A DNA stretch of 64,000 nucleotides. It comes from Smittia aterrima (Eukaryota > Arthropoda > Insecta > Diptera > Chironomidae). The translations under genes and the position numbers were made by a program. Each line of letters starts with the position of its first letter. Positions within the stretch are counted from its first letter, which is position 1. A model generated the notes under the pieces. It saw nothing but the letters and a program-made list of their open reading frames with translations, did not search any database and had not been told where the DNA came from. The stretch covers positions 1,178,001 through 1,242,000 of the forward strand of contig CP093831.1 of the NCBI GenBank assembly GCA_033063855.1. Reading direction: 5' to 3'. Shown here one piece after another: positions 48,720 to 59,127 of the stretch.

Positions 48720-50204
48720 AGTAAATTCACGTTCGAACTGAAAACTAAATTCTAATTTTCGGGTTACTTATCACAAAATTAGCTTCGTTTCGATACCGCA
48801 AAGTCTTATCGATTTTCGCTGTTATCATAGTTTGTTGTTGCGCAAGCTCTAAACTTTCTTTCCCGCAGAGAATTTTTTAGATTCGGGCGATTCACAACTT
48901 GTTCGGTTTCATTCTTTCTTTTCGATAACATCGTTTCAAGTTGTTGGACATTTAAAATTCTTATTGATCATTTAACACTTGACTTGATTTACATTTTCGT
49001 TGGTTCGCTTGCTTGTCGGTCTTTTCTACCTGAACCTAAACTGAATCCATCAATTTAGTTTAATTTGTTTTGAATCTCTTTCCTCCGGTTCTTTGATACC
49101 TTTCGCACCGACTGAGTCACTCGCAACTAAAGTTAAACGTCGCCAATGTCGATACAAAGCTTACCTGAAGATCATTCAAGTAGGAAGCGGTTTGTTGGAT
49201 AATTTCCCGCTTAATCTGACACCGTAAGGTCGCTATTAAGACACGCACAGCTATCAGAGAGATATCAGAGAGTTTTCTGCAAAATATTTAATTCAAGAGA
49301 ATTCTAAAATCCTCTCGCCCTTAATAACTTTGATATCTCTTGAGAAATTGAGTCAAAATCAAGTCGACGCGTGCTTAATCGAGCTTTTGCTTTTGCTTAG
49401 AGCTCAACCGCAATTTGTTCTAATTTTCAAGCCACAAAAACCTTCTCAAAACAAAGATTTGCTGGTAAATGAGGCAAAAAAAGTATCAATTTGAGTCTGA
49501 GAGCAACTCAAAGTTAAAAATGATATGAAATTAATAAAGATGATGAGACATCAAAGACGCCAAAGCACGCGATGATACAAATTATAAAATTGTATCAGAA
49601 AATATCTTGAGTTCACCAAATTTCCGGTTTAGTTTCACATTTTTCATAAAATCTAATTATCTAGAGAAAGGAAGATGAAAAAATCGTCTTATAATCACAT
49701 TTTGTTTTTTCGAGAGTCGAGAAAGAGCAACGTCAGCAGAACGGAGTTTAATTTTAATGTTCATTCATTCATCTCTCGCCGATTGAGTCTTAACGGATGC
49801 CCACAAGCTTTCGAATAGAAAATGCTCGTTTAGACATGAAGAAAAAAAAACGAATTCTCTGTTAAGTTAATGACGAATGAGATCGGAATAATTGGACGAT
49901 GAATTCTGATAGGCTGGAAGTGCTTTGAGTTTATTTAATTGAGAATTAAGTTTCCGATTCAATTATGGATCTTAAAGCAGCTTAGTCTTACCTTTAAAGG
50001 AAGTTTCGTTTGCTATTCGTATTTCTTCGGAATGTAAAACTAAACTGAGTTGATAAAGTTGATGGGGGGAATAACTTTTAACCTTCAGGCTGTTAATTAA
50101 ATTATTCTATCATCCTTTTAATCAAATTGGAAACAAATGAACTTTCTTCTATCAGTCATCGAACTTTCTTCTATTAGTCATCGTCGAATTTCCAAGTTGA
50201 GAGG
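48720..50204. other. Intergenic region between divergent amine oxidase and gustatory receptor
   Basis: This stretch contains the upstream regions of both neighbours. A 22-bp direct repeat (GAACTTTCTTCTATCAGTCA and a near copy) lies at about 50138-50182, just before the receptor ATG. No gene is recognised. Confidence 0.6.
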
Positions 50205-51476
50205 ATGAAAAAATATTTCGAAAAATTGTTCTGGAAAATAGTTTTAAATTTATTCAACTTCTTTGGGTTAACTTGTTTAAAATTTAAAGAAAGTGAACTT
50301 GAAGTTTCGAAATGTTCGGCAATGAAAAATTTAATTCTTTTTATTTTAATTTCCGCTCAAGCAATCAACAAAAGATTATTCATTGACATGACAATATTTT
50401 TCCCCAATCAAGAAAGTGTCAATAACTTTTCAAGTTTTACTTTTGGCATCCTTGAGATTCTCGCAGATATTCCACTTGTGGCTGTTGTAATTGTCATTCT
50501 GGTGAACTTCAGAAAGAGACATCAGATCCTACAATTCCTCAAAGCTCTTTTTAAGTTCAATGAGGATTCTTTAACATTTCAAAGTTTCTGGAAAGAAAAC
50601 TGGAAAATTTATTTATTTGCCTTCGTGTATCTCTGGCTGTCAAAATTATTTCAAACTTTGATTCTCCTTTTACCAAAATTTTGGGTCATCATAACTTTCT
50701 GCTTGAGATTCTTCATCGAAATAAATCTTTTTTGTGCAATTCTGTCGTTCTCAATCTTCATCAAGTACACAACATTTCTACTTTCAAGGTTGAATGAGAA
50801 ATTGAAAGAAAATCGTTTAATGTTCAGAGAGGAACAAAGTTTCAATGAGTTTTTTGAAATTGAGAAGATTGTGAAAGATTTCTTGGAAATATTTCATTTC
50901 CAAATGGAAGTTCTTGTTTTTTACAATGTTTTTAACTTTGTGTTGATGGTGAGCTCAACAATTACTTTCGATTATTTGATTAAAACATTTTATTCAAGGC
51001 TTTCGCAAACGTTTCGATATTAATTGATCTGGTGACTAATCCTCATCTCGGAGTCGTCGAGTTTTACATTCCGTCATTAATCTCGTTGATTGATTGTATG
51101 TTGCAAATTGATCTCCTTCTATTTCGTCCCAGCGATCACTTTGAGAGAGTTGTGAGTGAAAAATGTTCGATTCTTTAATTTTATTGTAAAAATTCTTTTT
51201 AGTTCAACGAAACGATTCGTGCTCTGAGTGATTTTAACATAAATCGATCTCATCAAACACATATTGAGGTCAATTGCTTACAAGCTCTTAAGTATGCGCT
51301 AACATTCATCTCCTCTCTAGACTGAAAAGCTCTTGTTGAAGACATCGGGAGAGCCAATGCGATTCACAGTTTATGGCGCCGTCACCCTTAACTACATGTT
51401 TCTGTTTAAAGTCATCGCATGTTCCACTTCTTATTTCATTGTTTTGTTGCAGTTCGAGTTAAACGCGAAGGAATGA
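50205..51476 (+). CDS. Insect gustatory receptor (seven-transmembrane chemoreceptor), four exons
   Basis: Exons 50205-50948, 50999-51151, 51203-51268 and 51321-51476 are all phase 0 and give 372 aa, typical for the family. Introns are only about 50 bp. The protein is very rich in Phe, Leu and Ile with successive hydrophobic helices (LADIPLVAVVIVILVNF; FWVIITFCLRFFIEINLFC; LFCAILSFSIFIKYTTFLL; VLVFYNVFNFVLM). The last exon carries the family signature as STSYFIVLLQF, which matches TYhhhhhQF with Ser for Thr (Tyr359, Gln365-Phe366), preceded by the conserved phrase GAVTLNYMFLFKVI. Gustatory receptors are ligand-gated cation channels with intracellular N termini, expressed in taste neurons and sometimes gut. 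Odorant receptors are related, but the short last exon and the QF motif favour a gustatory receptor. The ligand cannot be inferred. It is a single copy here. Confidence 0.88.
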
Positions 51477-51765
51477 GATTCTCTTAAGAGGAATACGAAG
51501 AAGATTTCAGGGCGCGCGCTCCATTCATTCTCTCGCAAAAGTCTCTCGTGTATCTGTTATTTAAAATTATGCATATTTGATAAGACAAACACGAGGCTGA
51601 AACACAGGAAACAAATTACAAATCTTTATCCTGTTTCTTTAACGCCTTTCTTTTAGTAACAGACGGCGTTGGCGAATTCGTCGATGAATGAAACATTATT
51701 GCTGCGAATTGAATCATAAATTCGCAGTTTTCAATTTAAAGATTTGCGCAATCACGTTTGAGTGT

Positions 51766-51784
51766 GAGAGAGAGAGAGAGAGAG
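51766..51784. repeat. (GA)n microsatellite
   Basis: About nine uninterrupted GA units lie downstream of the gustatory receptor. This is simple-sequence DNA. Confidence 0.9.
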
Positions 51785-54064
51785 CGAAGAACTTTGTTGC
51801 TGAAAAGATTGAAATAAAATTGTGATTCATCAGCGAAGTAAACTTGTTATGAGCTCAATTATTTTGTCTAAATTGGAAAGATCAGTTTTCAACAAAACAA
51901 AAAAATATTTTTCTCTCATTTTCACTTTACACATTTTCGAGATGAGAACGTTGAACCAATCGAAATCAACTGAGCATGTGCACGATGATTTTCTTCTTCC
52001 ATGATGAATGATGCTGCAGCTAACAAAGATGTTTATGTTGGAGAAGTTTCTGAGTGAAAAGTTGACAAAAGAAAATTATTTAGAACATTTTTGAACTTTT
52101 CAACTCACAGAAGGAGCTTAATCAAAGAGCTTAGAAAGTTTCTCTCCTGTTAACAGTTTTCTTCAATGAAATCACAATTCAAGTGTTCTAAAGTAAAAAG
52201 CTTTTCATCTTCTCGCAATTTAAATAAATTACGATGTTTCCTAAAATCGCAAACAACACTTCACAACCACATCATCGTCAGTCCTCGTTTTCCCCTTTCG
52301 TTTGTCAATTTATTATGCATTAAGAACAATTTCCATCAAATTACGAGGGTGGATCAATCGTCATATGTACATGCTGTTCAGTTTAATACAGTTAAGATAT
52401 TATCTCCGGCCTTTATAGCTTCGGAATTAGCTCACTCGATTATTTCATTTGTCATCGCAGGGGTCGACGACAATTGAGAGAGAAATCATGTTACAACTTT
52501 CGTTGAGATTTTACGATGAGTGTGTGAGGAGAATGATAAGATCACTCGAAGCGAGGGTTGCACAAGGAGCTCTAATTTCTCTCACATCCCTCGATGAATG
52601 ATTCGTACGCATGCTTGCTCACTTTTTCGCTTTATTATCGCGATGGTGACGGACTCGTTTCATCTGTTTCATCTCCCTAATTGCCAATTCAAATTATTGT
52701 TACTACTAAATGCTTTCAATTAGCTCTCATCTCTTCTCCCATCGATGCAATCAACATTTCTGTCGCCGCACTTTCTATTCAACTCGTGTTTCACTTCATT
52801 GTCGTCACCATGAAAGGATTTCTAATCCATTCAGATTTTTATCGCATGAAGTGCGGAACAATAAGTGAGTTGATTATGCGGTTGATGTAAATCCCATTTA
52901 AGTCGTCGTTCTCGTCATGCTCTCACGGTAGACTCTTCGTCATCATCCAGAAGCTAAATGACTTTCAAAAAATCTTTAAAATCCTTTTTGCTAAATCTTC
53001 TTCAAAGCGAGAAGCTCTCAAGGCGATTCAAAAATTCTCCAGTTCCGATTCAATAAATTCTCGGTTCCGTTGACTGGTTTTGCTTGTTTTCAAGTCCTTT
53101 TAAAAGCATTTATCATGAAAAGAGAGAAGGAAATTCTCGATTGCGAAATTGATGAAAAAAAAAACATTAAAAACTTTTCAATTTAAATCGGAGAAAAACA
53201 AATTTATCATCGTTTTGATGTTAATGGACTTCCGAGAGCGCAAGAGGGTTGAAGTTTTTATCTTTCGATGTCCATCTCGAAGCTAAATCTGACTAAAAAG
53301 TGATCAGAGTCTGTTGATAATTTTAATACGACAGAATTCTCATTTCCATCGAGACAAGTCCCGCTCATGCCGAAAGGAGAAAGGCGAGATATGAAGTTGC
53401 GAGTGGAAATGGCAGAAGTGATTGGCAATTGATCAATTTCAAGATTTATTTGCATTTAAATTGAAAAGTTTTGTCGTCGGGAAAAAGGTTTCCCGGAAGT
53501 TCGCAATAAACTTCTCCATCGATTCTTGTGAACTCTTCTGGCAGAGCAAGCGCAAAAAAGTCGATGAATAATTTAATTCCCATGCTGATTTCAGCAATTT
53601 GTCGAAATGTTTACATCAACAAAGACCGTCCCCGCTTTCTCTAATCACAATTTATCGTCCTTTTTATCGTCATGACTGAAAAGACTTTTCCGGAACTCGA
53701 GCGGAAATCGACAAAAATGTTAATAAAAAGTTTAGTTATTTAACAATGATCATCGTAATTTTATTTGAATTGCGTCTAACGTTGTTTATTTATACATTTT
53801 TTATGCCATTTACCATGCACAATAGAAGAATTCTTCATGGTAGCTCGGGATGAGCTGTTAACAGCGTTTGAACCGTTGCCAAATGTAAATTTTATGACCC
53901 AACGCAAGTTAAAGGATTCGTTCGGGTTTCTTTTCCGGACGGCGAGAAGTTGATGTGGGAACGGTTGCGAATAAAAACTTTGATTGAGAGAGAGGAGGGC
54001 TCGGTAGTTAGTTTCGGAAATTTTTATTCTTCGAAGAGTTTTATAAAAATTATTTACCATTCGA

Positions 54065-54126
54065 TATTAATTATATTATATATTATATTATATAATATAT
54101 ATTTATATAATATATTATAATAAAAT
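54065..54126. repeat. AT-only palindromic tract
   Basis: About 60 bp are made almost wholly of TATTATAT/ATATAATA words, arranged so that the two halves are near inverted copies. The tract could form a hairpin or cruciform. It may be a decayed microsatellite. No flanking duplication or transposase is visible. Confidence 0.85.
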
Positions 54127-55405
54127 AGATATGAAGAAGAGTTACGTTATCTACAAACATTCCCTTCAACGTGATAGGAACATTGATAGAAACCATATAA
54201 GTCAAGATTTACTTCTCAGCACTCAACTTCATCTTCTTCCTCAGAGAAAAATGTTTTTCCCATTAGGCCTTGTCCTCTTCGAGTTAACAGCTACTTTGAT
54301 GATCGATTAGCTTTCCATTAGACGACATCATCCCTAAATTCTTTAAGTTCAACTTTAAACAAACATGATTTATGTTCATTTCGTATTTATTGCGGTTTGT
54401 GCTGTTCAACCCCAGCGGATTAAATCGAAGGGTTTTCCCTTCTGATAAAATCTATTAGACAAACAATCGACATTGCTAAGAGCAAATTAGACACGAGGAA
54501 ACGACAAAAACTCATGGATACGCTTGGACACGTGTCGACATGAATAGAAATATTTATTGAATGCATCAACACGATTAGAGTTGTTGATTGTCGAGTTACA
54601 CAAATTAATTCGCCCATGGAATTTATTTCAGAAACAAATCAAAAGCGAGTGGGAAGCAATTGCAATTATGTAATTAAGGAAACGGCGGCGGCTGCTGAAA
54701 AACTTTGCTGACAATAAATTTCATTTCGCAATCTCTTACGAACTCGACTTAAAGTCTTCTCTCGATCGATTTCACTTGTCGCAAAAAATCAACGTCTCGT
54801 AGAACGATAAATCGATACTCGGATTGTGTGACTTTGCATAAAATTTTATGCTCTCGCTGTGCTCAATAACATGAAATAAAAATCTCTAATAATTCGATAT
54901 CAGGTTGCTCGATAATTGGGTGGTCGTGTCACAGAATGAAAGTGATTCAAGCAAAATTCATTCATCGAAAATTATAAAACGATGCGGTCAATTATCGCAC
55001 ATCGATGAACACGAACTTTGCGAGTGAATAATATGTCAGCGATTTACAAACATTCATGTTGAAGCAAGTCAAGTTCTAAAGAAGTTTATGAATGAGTTGG
55101 AACATTCCTTGAATATCGCGAGTCATCGTCACATGCTGCTTAGCGTGAACTCAGGTAAAATTGACTTGAAAAGAAATTCCAGATAACAAAGTCAACGCTT
55201 CCGATCAGCGGGAGGCTAATTGAATCATTAAACTACTGATTGGGAATTTCCAATCAAATCTTCAGAAAATATCTTGAAGGTGTTGAAGTGGATTGTTGAT
55301 TCTTACGTCGGTTATTGAGTTAATCGCCCTCGACGCACACGATACTTCGTTTAAAGAGTTATATTTGTAATAATCAAAGCAATTGATAATTTTAATCAAA
55401 GTTAA

Positions 55406-55446
55406 GCTGATAACTTATCGCGAGCTATTTAAACTGCTGCAGAGCT
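55406..55446 (+). promoter_or_regulatory. Promoter of carboxypeptidase copy 1 (GATA sites + TATA box)
   Basis: The sequence CTGATAACTTATCGCGAGC is followed by TATTTAAA at 55426-55433, 56 bp before the ATG. CTGATAAC and CTTATCG are two GATA-factor sites on opposite strands. TATTTAAA is a good TATA element, placing transcription start near 55455-55460. The same block occurs at 57401-57441 before copy 2 with the same TATA-to-ATG distance. GATA factors drive midgut digestive genes in insects, which fits the product. Confidence 0.72.
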
Positions 55447-55481
55447 CAATGAATCTTCAGAGTTTGGTTTTATTTGGCATC

Positions 55482-57113
55482 ATGGAGCTCAAGTTAGTTG
55501 CAGTGGTTTTAGTTTTGTCGCTTTTTTCTGTCTCAGCAGATAAAGCTCGTTTCGATAATTATCGACTTTACAATGTCGAGATCGAGACTCACGATCAACT
55601 GAGCGTTCTCCGTGAACTTTCTGAGACCAGCGATTCAGTAAATTCCCTAAAATTTAATTTTAAAATTTTATTGCATAACGAATTTCATCTTAGTATGACT
55701 TCTGGGACACTCCAAGAGGAATCAACTCGAAAGTTGAGGTTCTCGTTGCACCACACAAGTTTGCCCACTTCAGTGAACTTTTGGAAAAATTCTCATTCAA
55801 CTCTGAGATTGTGAGCAACGATTGGCAAGAGTAAGTTTGTTAATTTAATTTTTTGAAGATAATTTTAACACAAATCTCTTAGAATTTTGAACTTGTCGGA
55901 ACCCGATCCCAAGAAGGAAGCCAAAGCTCCTAGCGACATGAACTGGACTCAATATCACAGCGTAGCCACTGCCCATGAATGGATTGAATGGCTTAAGACT
56001 CAATTCCCAAATTGGGTCACCGTTGAAGACATTGGAACTTCTTTCGAAGGAAGACCATTGAAAGTTATTAAAATTTCGAAGAATCCGGCACAGGTACTAA
56101 ACGTGATAAGCTTCTTTCAATCGCCTTATCTAAAGTCCAGTGGTTCATTTACAGAGAAATCGCGCTATCTTTATCGAAGCAAACATTCACGCTCGCGAAT
56201 GGATTTCATCAGCAACTGCTACTTGGGTCGTCGATCAATTGCTTCGCTCGACAGATCCCGAAGTCGTTGAAATCTCAAACAACGTCGATTGGTACATTTT
56301 GACTCATGCTAATCCAGATGGTTTCGAGCACTCAAGAAACAGCAACAGAAATTGGCGTAAGACAAGATCGCCAGCCTCTGCACTTTGCGTTGGAGTGGAT
56401 CCAAATAGAAATTTCGCTTACAACTGGTTGACTGCAGATGAAACTGGTGATCTTGGAGCTTCGACTCAAGCTTGCAGGTAAGAAATTTAATTTAAATAAT
56501 CGGAACGAGCGACTAATTAATCATCCGTAGTGACACCTTCGCTGGACCTAGACCATTCTCAGAGAGCGAGACACTCGCCATTGAAAACTTTGTCATTCGT
56601 AACCGCGACCGACTCGACGTCTACATTTCTTTCCATTCCTATGCTCACATGATTTTGACTCCAATGGGACACACTCGAGTTCGAGTGGTAAGTTTCACCT
56701 TTAAATATCTTAAATTTCTTTCTAAAAATTAATTTCATTCCAGCCAAATATTAATGAGCTTCTGTCAGTCGGAGAAGCTGCTGCTGATAGACTCTTCGCT
56801 AAACATGGAATTCGTTACACAGTTGGAATCACAACTGAAATTTTGTGTAAGATCTTTAAAACAAAATCTTATGCGTTGCTCAACTTTTGTTCTCACTTTA
56901 GATGCTGCCTCTGGAACAAGCCACGATCACGCTTATGGAGCTCATGGAATCAAGATCGCCTATACTTATGAAATGAGAGGCAATGGAGATTATGGACGCT
57001 ACGGATTCGCTCTTCCTCCACAATTTATTATTCCAAATTCTGAGGAAGTTCTTCAATCTTTGATCGGTTTGGTTAATCGAGCACGAGACTACGGATATCT
57101 TCATCACGTTTAA
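55482..57113 (+). CDS. Secreted zinc carboxypeptidase (M14, A/B type), copy 1, seven exons
   Basis: Exons 55482-55637, 55694-55830, 55883-56093, 56155-56477, 56531-56687, 56744-56846 and 56902-57113 give a 432-aa zymogen. It removes C-terminal residues from peptides, probably in the gut lumen. A signal peptide (MELKLVAVVLVLSLFSVSA) is followed by an activation propeptide to about residue 110. The catalytic domain starts near MNWTQYHS. Zinc ligands are His180 and Glu183 in NIHAREW and His311 in SFHSYAH. The substrate-binding Arg/Asn lie in DPNRNFAYNW, Tyr363 corresponds to Tyr248 of bovine carboxypeptidase A, and the general base is Glu386 in YTYEMRGNG. All are present, so the enzyme should be active. 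The ATG was chosen because it begins the signal peptide and sits 56 bp after a TATA box. The specificity-pocket position (255 in carboxypeptidase A numbering) reads His, so A- or B-type preference is unclear. Confidence 0.95.
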
Positions 57114-57127
57114 AAAGTCATTGCTGA

Positions 57128-57133
57128 AATAAA
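57128..57133 (+). terminator. Poly(A) signal of carboxypeptidase copy 1
   Basis: AATAAA lies 15 bp after the TAA stop of copy 1, followed by a T-rich stretch about 25 bp on. It leaves a very short 3' UTR, as in copy 2. Confidence 0.75.
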
Positions 57134-57400
57134 TGAAATTCATTTTGAAATTGAACAATTTTTTTTTAATTTGAAACTTTTCAGTGAAAGCAAACATTTA
57201 ATTTCAATATAAAAAAGCATTTTAATGAACTTCAATTTACCAAAAAGATTTTTTGAAATTCTGAGACAACGAGACGACTAGTCAACGAAATTCAATTAAT
57301 CAAACGCGTTAAAATTGATTAAACGCTATCAGAATGAAATTATCTAAAATTAATCTAATCAAGTTGTTCAATAAATCATTTAATCATTTCTAACACGAAC

Positions 57401-57441
57401 AGATAAGTTATCGCAAGCTATTTAAACTGCTGCAGAGCTCG
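57401..57441 (+). promoter_or_regulatory. Promoter of carboxypeptidase copy 2 (GATA sites + TATA box)
   Basis: AGATAAGTTATCGCAAGC precedes TATTTAAA (57419-57426), 56 bp before the ATG. AGATAAG is a consensus GATA site and TTATCG a second on the other strand. From GCTATTTAAACTGCTGCAGA onward the sequence is nearly the same as before copy 1 (three differences before the ATG), so both genes should respond to the same factors. Confidence 0.74.
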
Positions 57442-57474
57442 ACGAGTCTTCAGAGTTTGGTTTTATTTGGCATC

Positions 57475-59105
57475 ATGGAGCTCAAGTTAGTTGCAGTGGT
57501 TTTAGTTTTGTCGCTTTTTTCTGTCTCAGCAGATAAAGCTCGTTTCGATAATTATCGACTTTACAATGTCGAGATCGAGACTCACGATCAACTGAGCGTT
57601 CTCCGTGAACTTTCTGAGACCAGCGATTCAGTAAATTCCTTAAAATTTAATTTTAAAATTTGATTGCATAACAAATTTCATCTTAGTATGACTTCTGGGA
57701 TACTCCAACAGGAGTTAACTCGAAAGTTGATGTTCTCGTTGCACCTCACAAGTTTGCCCACTTCAGTGAACTTCAGGAAAGATTTGGATTCAATGTAGAA
57801 CTTTTGGACAACAATTTGCAAGAGTAAGAAATAATTCAAATGATTTTACTTGAACTAATTGACTTCATCGCTCTTAGTTCCATCAATCAAGAGCGGCCTA
57901 AAAAAGAAGGAAAAGCAGCTGAGGACATGAACTGGACTGACTACCACAGCGTTGAAACAATCTACGATTGGATCGAATCGCTGAGAACCGAGTTCCCTGA
58001 ATGGATTACAATTGAAGACATCGGATTTTCCTACGAAGGAAGACCATTGAAAGTTGTGAAGTTATCAAAGAATCCGTCACAGGTATTGAACGCGATAAGC
58101 TCGTTTTAAAAAGTGTTATCGAAGATAATTTAATTGCAGAACAATCGCGCTATCTTTATCGAAGCAAACATTCACGCTCGCGAGTGGATTGCCTCAGCTA
58201 CTTCGACTTATGTTTTGAATCAATTGCTTCGCTCGACCAATCCTGAAGTCGTTGAAATCTCGAATAACATTGACTGGTACATTATGCCTCAATCTAATCC
58301 TGATGGCTATGAGTACACGATAACTAGCAACAGAAACTGGCGTAAGACGAGATCGCCAGTCTCTTTGGTCTGCGATGGAGTTGATCCAAACAGAAACTTT
58401 GCTTATAACTGGTTGATGCCAGACGAAACAGGCAACGAAGGAGCTTCGAGAGTTCCTTGCAGGTAATTACTCTTAAACAATCTTTAGCGATAAATATCTA
58501 AACTCAATTCCTTTTAGTGACACTTACGCTGGACCTAAAGCATTCTCAGAGAACGAGACCCTTGCAACTGAAGGATTTTTCCTTCGTAACCGCGACCGTA
58601 TCGACGTCTTCTTGTCTTTCCATTCCTATGCTCATCAGATCTTATTCCCAATGGGACACACACGAATTCCTGTTGTAAGTTTTGAATCCATTTCCGCTCA
58701 GAATTGTTATCCTTTAATCAAAAGTTTAAATTTTAGTCAAATAACGATGAACTTCAGGCCGTTGGAGAAGCTGCCGCTGCAAGACTTTTTGCGGTTCATG
58801 GAATTGAATATGAAGTTGGAAGCACCATTGGAGTTTTGTGTAAGAATTGTTAGTTAAGCAAATGTTCAGTTGCTCATTAAAATCTCCTTCCAGACGCTGC
58901 TTCTGGTGTCAGTCCTGATCACGCTTGGGGTGAGCACAACATCAAAATCACCTACACCTACGAAATGCGAGGCAATGGAGCTTACGGTCGCTATGGATTC
59001 TTCCTTCCAGCAGAACACATCATTCCAAACGGTGAAGAAGTCCTCGAGTCATTGATCGGTCTCGTTCATAGAGCAAGAGACTTCAGCTATCTCCGTTCAA
59101 ATTAA
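57475..59105 (+). CDS. Secreted zinc carboxypeptidase (M14, A/B type), copy 2, seven exons
   Basis: Exons 57475-57630, 57687-57823, 57878-58082, 58140-58462, 58518-58674, 58737-58839 and 58894-59105 give 430 aa, with intron positions and phases identical to copy 1. The signal peptide and first 52 residues are identical to copy 1; the rest has diverged. Zinc ligands His178, Glu181 (NIHAREW) and His309 (SFHSYAH), Tyr361 and Glu384 (YTYEMRGNG) are all present. The region around the specificity pocket reads SGVSPDHAWGEH against SGTSHDHAYGAH in copy 1, so the two may prefer different C-terminal residues. It starts 361 bp downstream of copy 1's stop in the same orientation. A tandem duplication that created a pair of gut enzymes, followed by partial homogenisation, explains the pattern. 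Confidence 0.95.
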
Positions 59106-59121
59106 ATTTATTGTGCAAGAC

Positions 59122-59127
59122 AATAAA
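59122..59127 (+). terminator. Poly(A) signal of carboxypeptidase copy 2
   Basis: AATAAA lies 17 bp after the TAA stop, at the same relative place as in copy 1. Confidence 0.72.

Larger units (their letters stand above)
51477..55405. other. Gene-poor intergenic region (3.9 kb)
   Basis: No gene is securely recognised. The stretch includes a GA microsatellite, an AT palindromic tract and one 65-codon minus-strand frame (53455-53258) whose product (LSPFGMSGTCLDGNENSVV ... HFLVRFSFEMDIE) looks more protein-like than its neighbours but lacks a partner exon. Confidence 0.6.

Noticed and set aside
53776..54060. 94-codon minus-strand frame next to the AT palindrome
   Set aside because: It is considered chance: no motif, and it ends at simple-sequence DNA.
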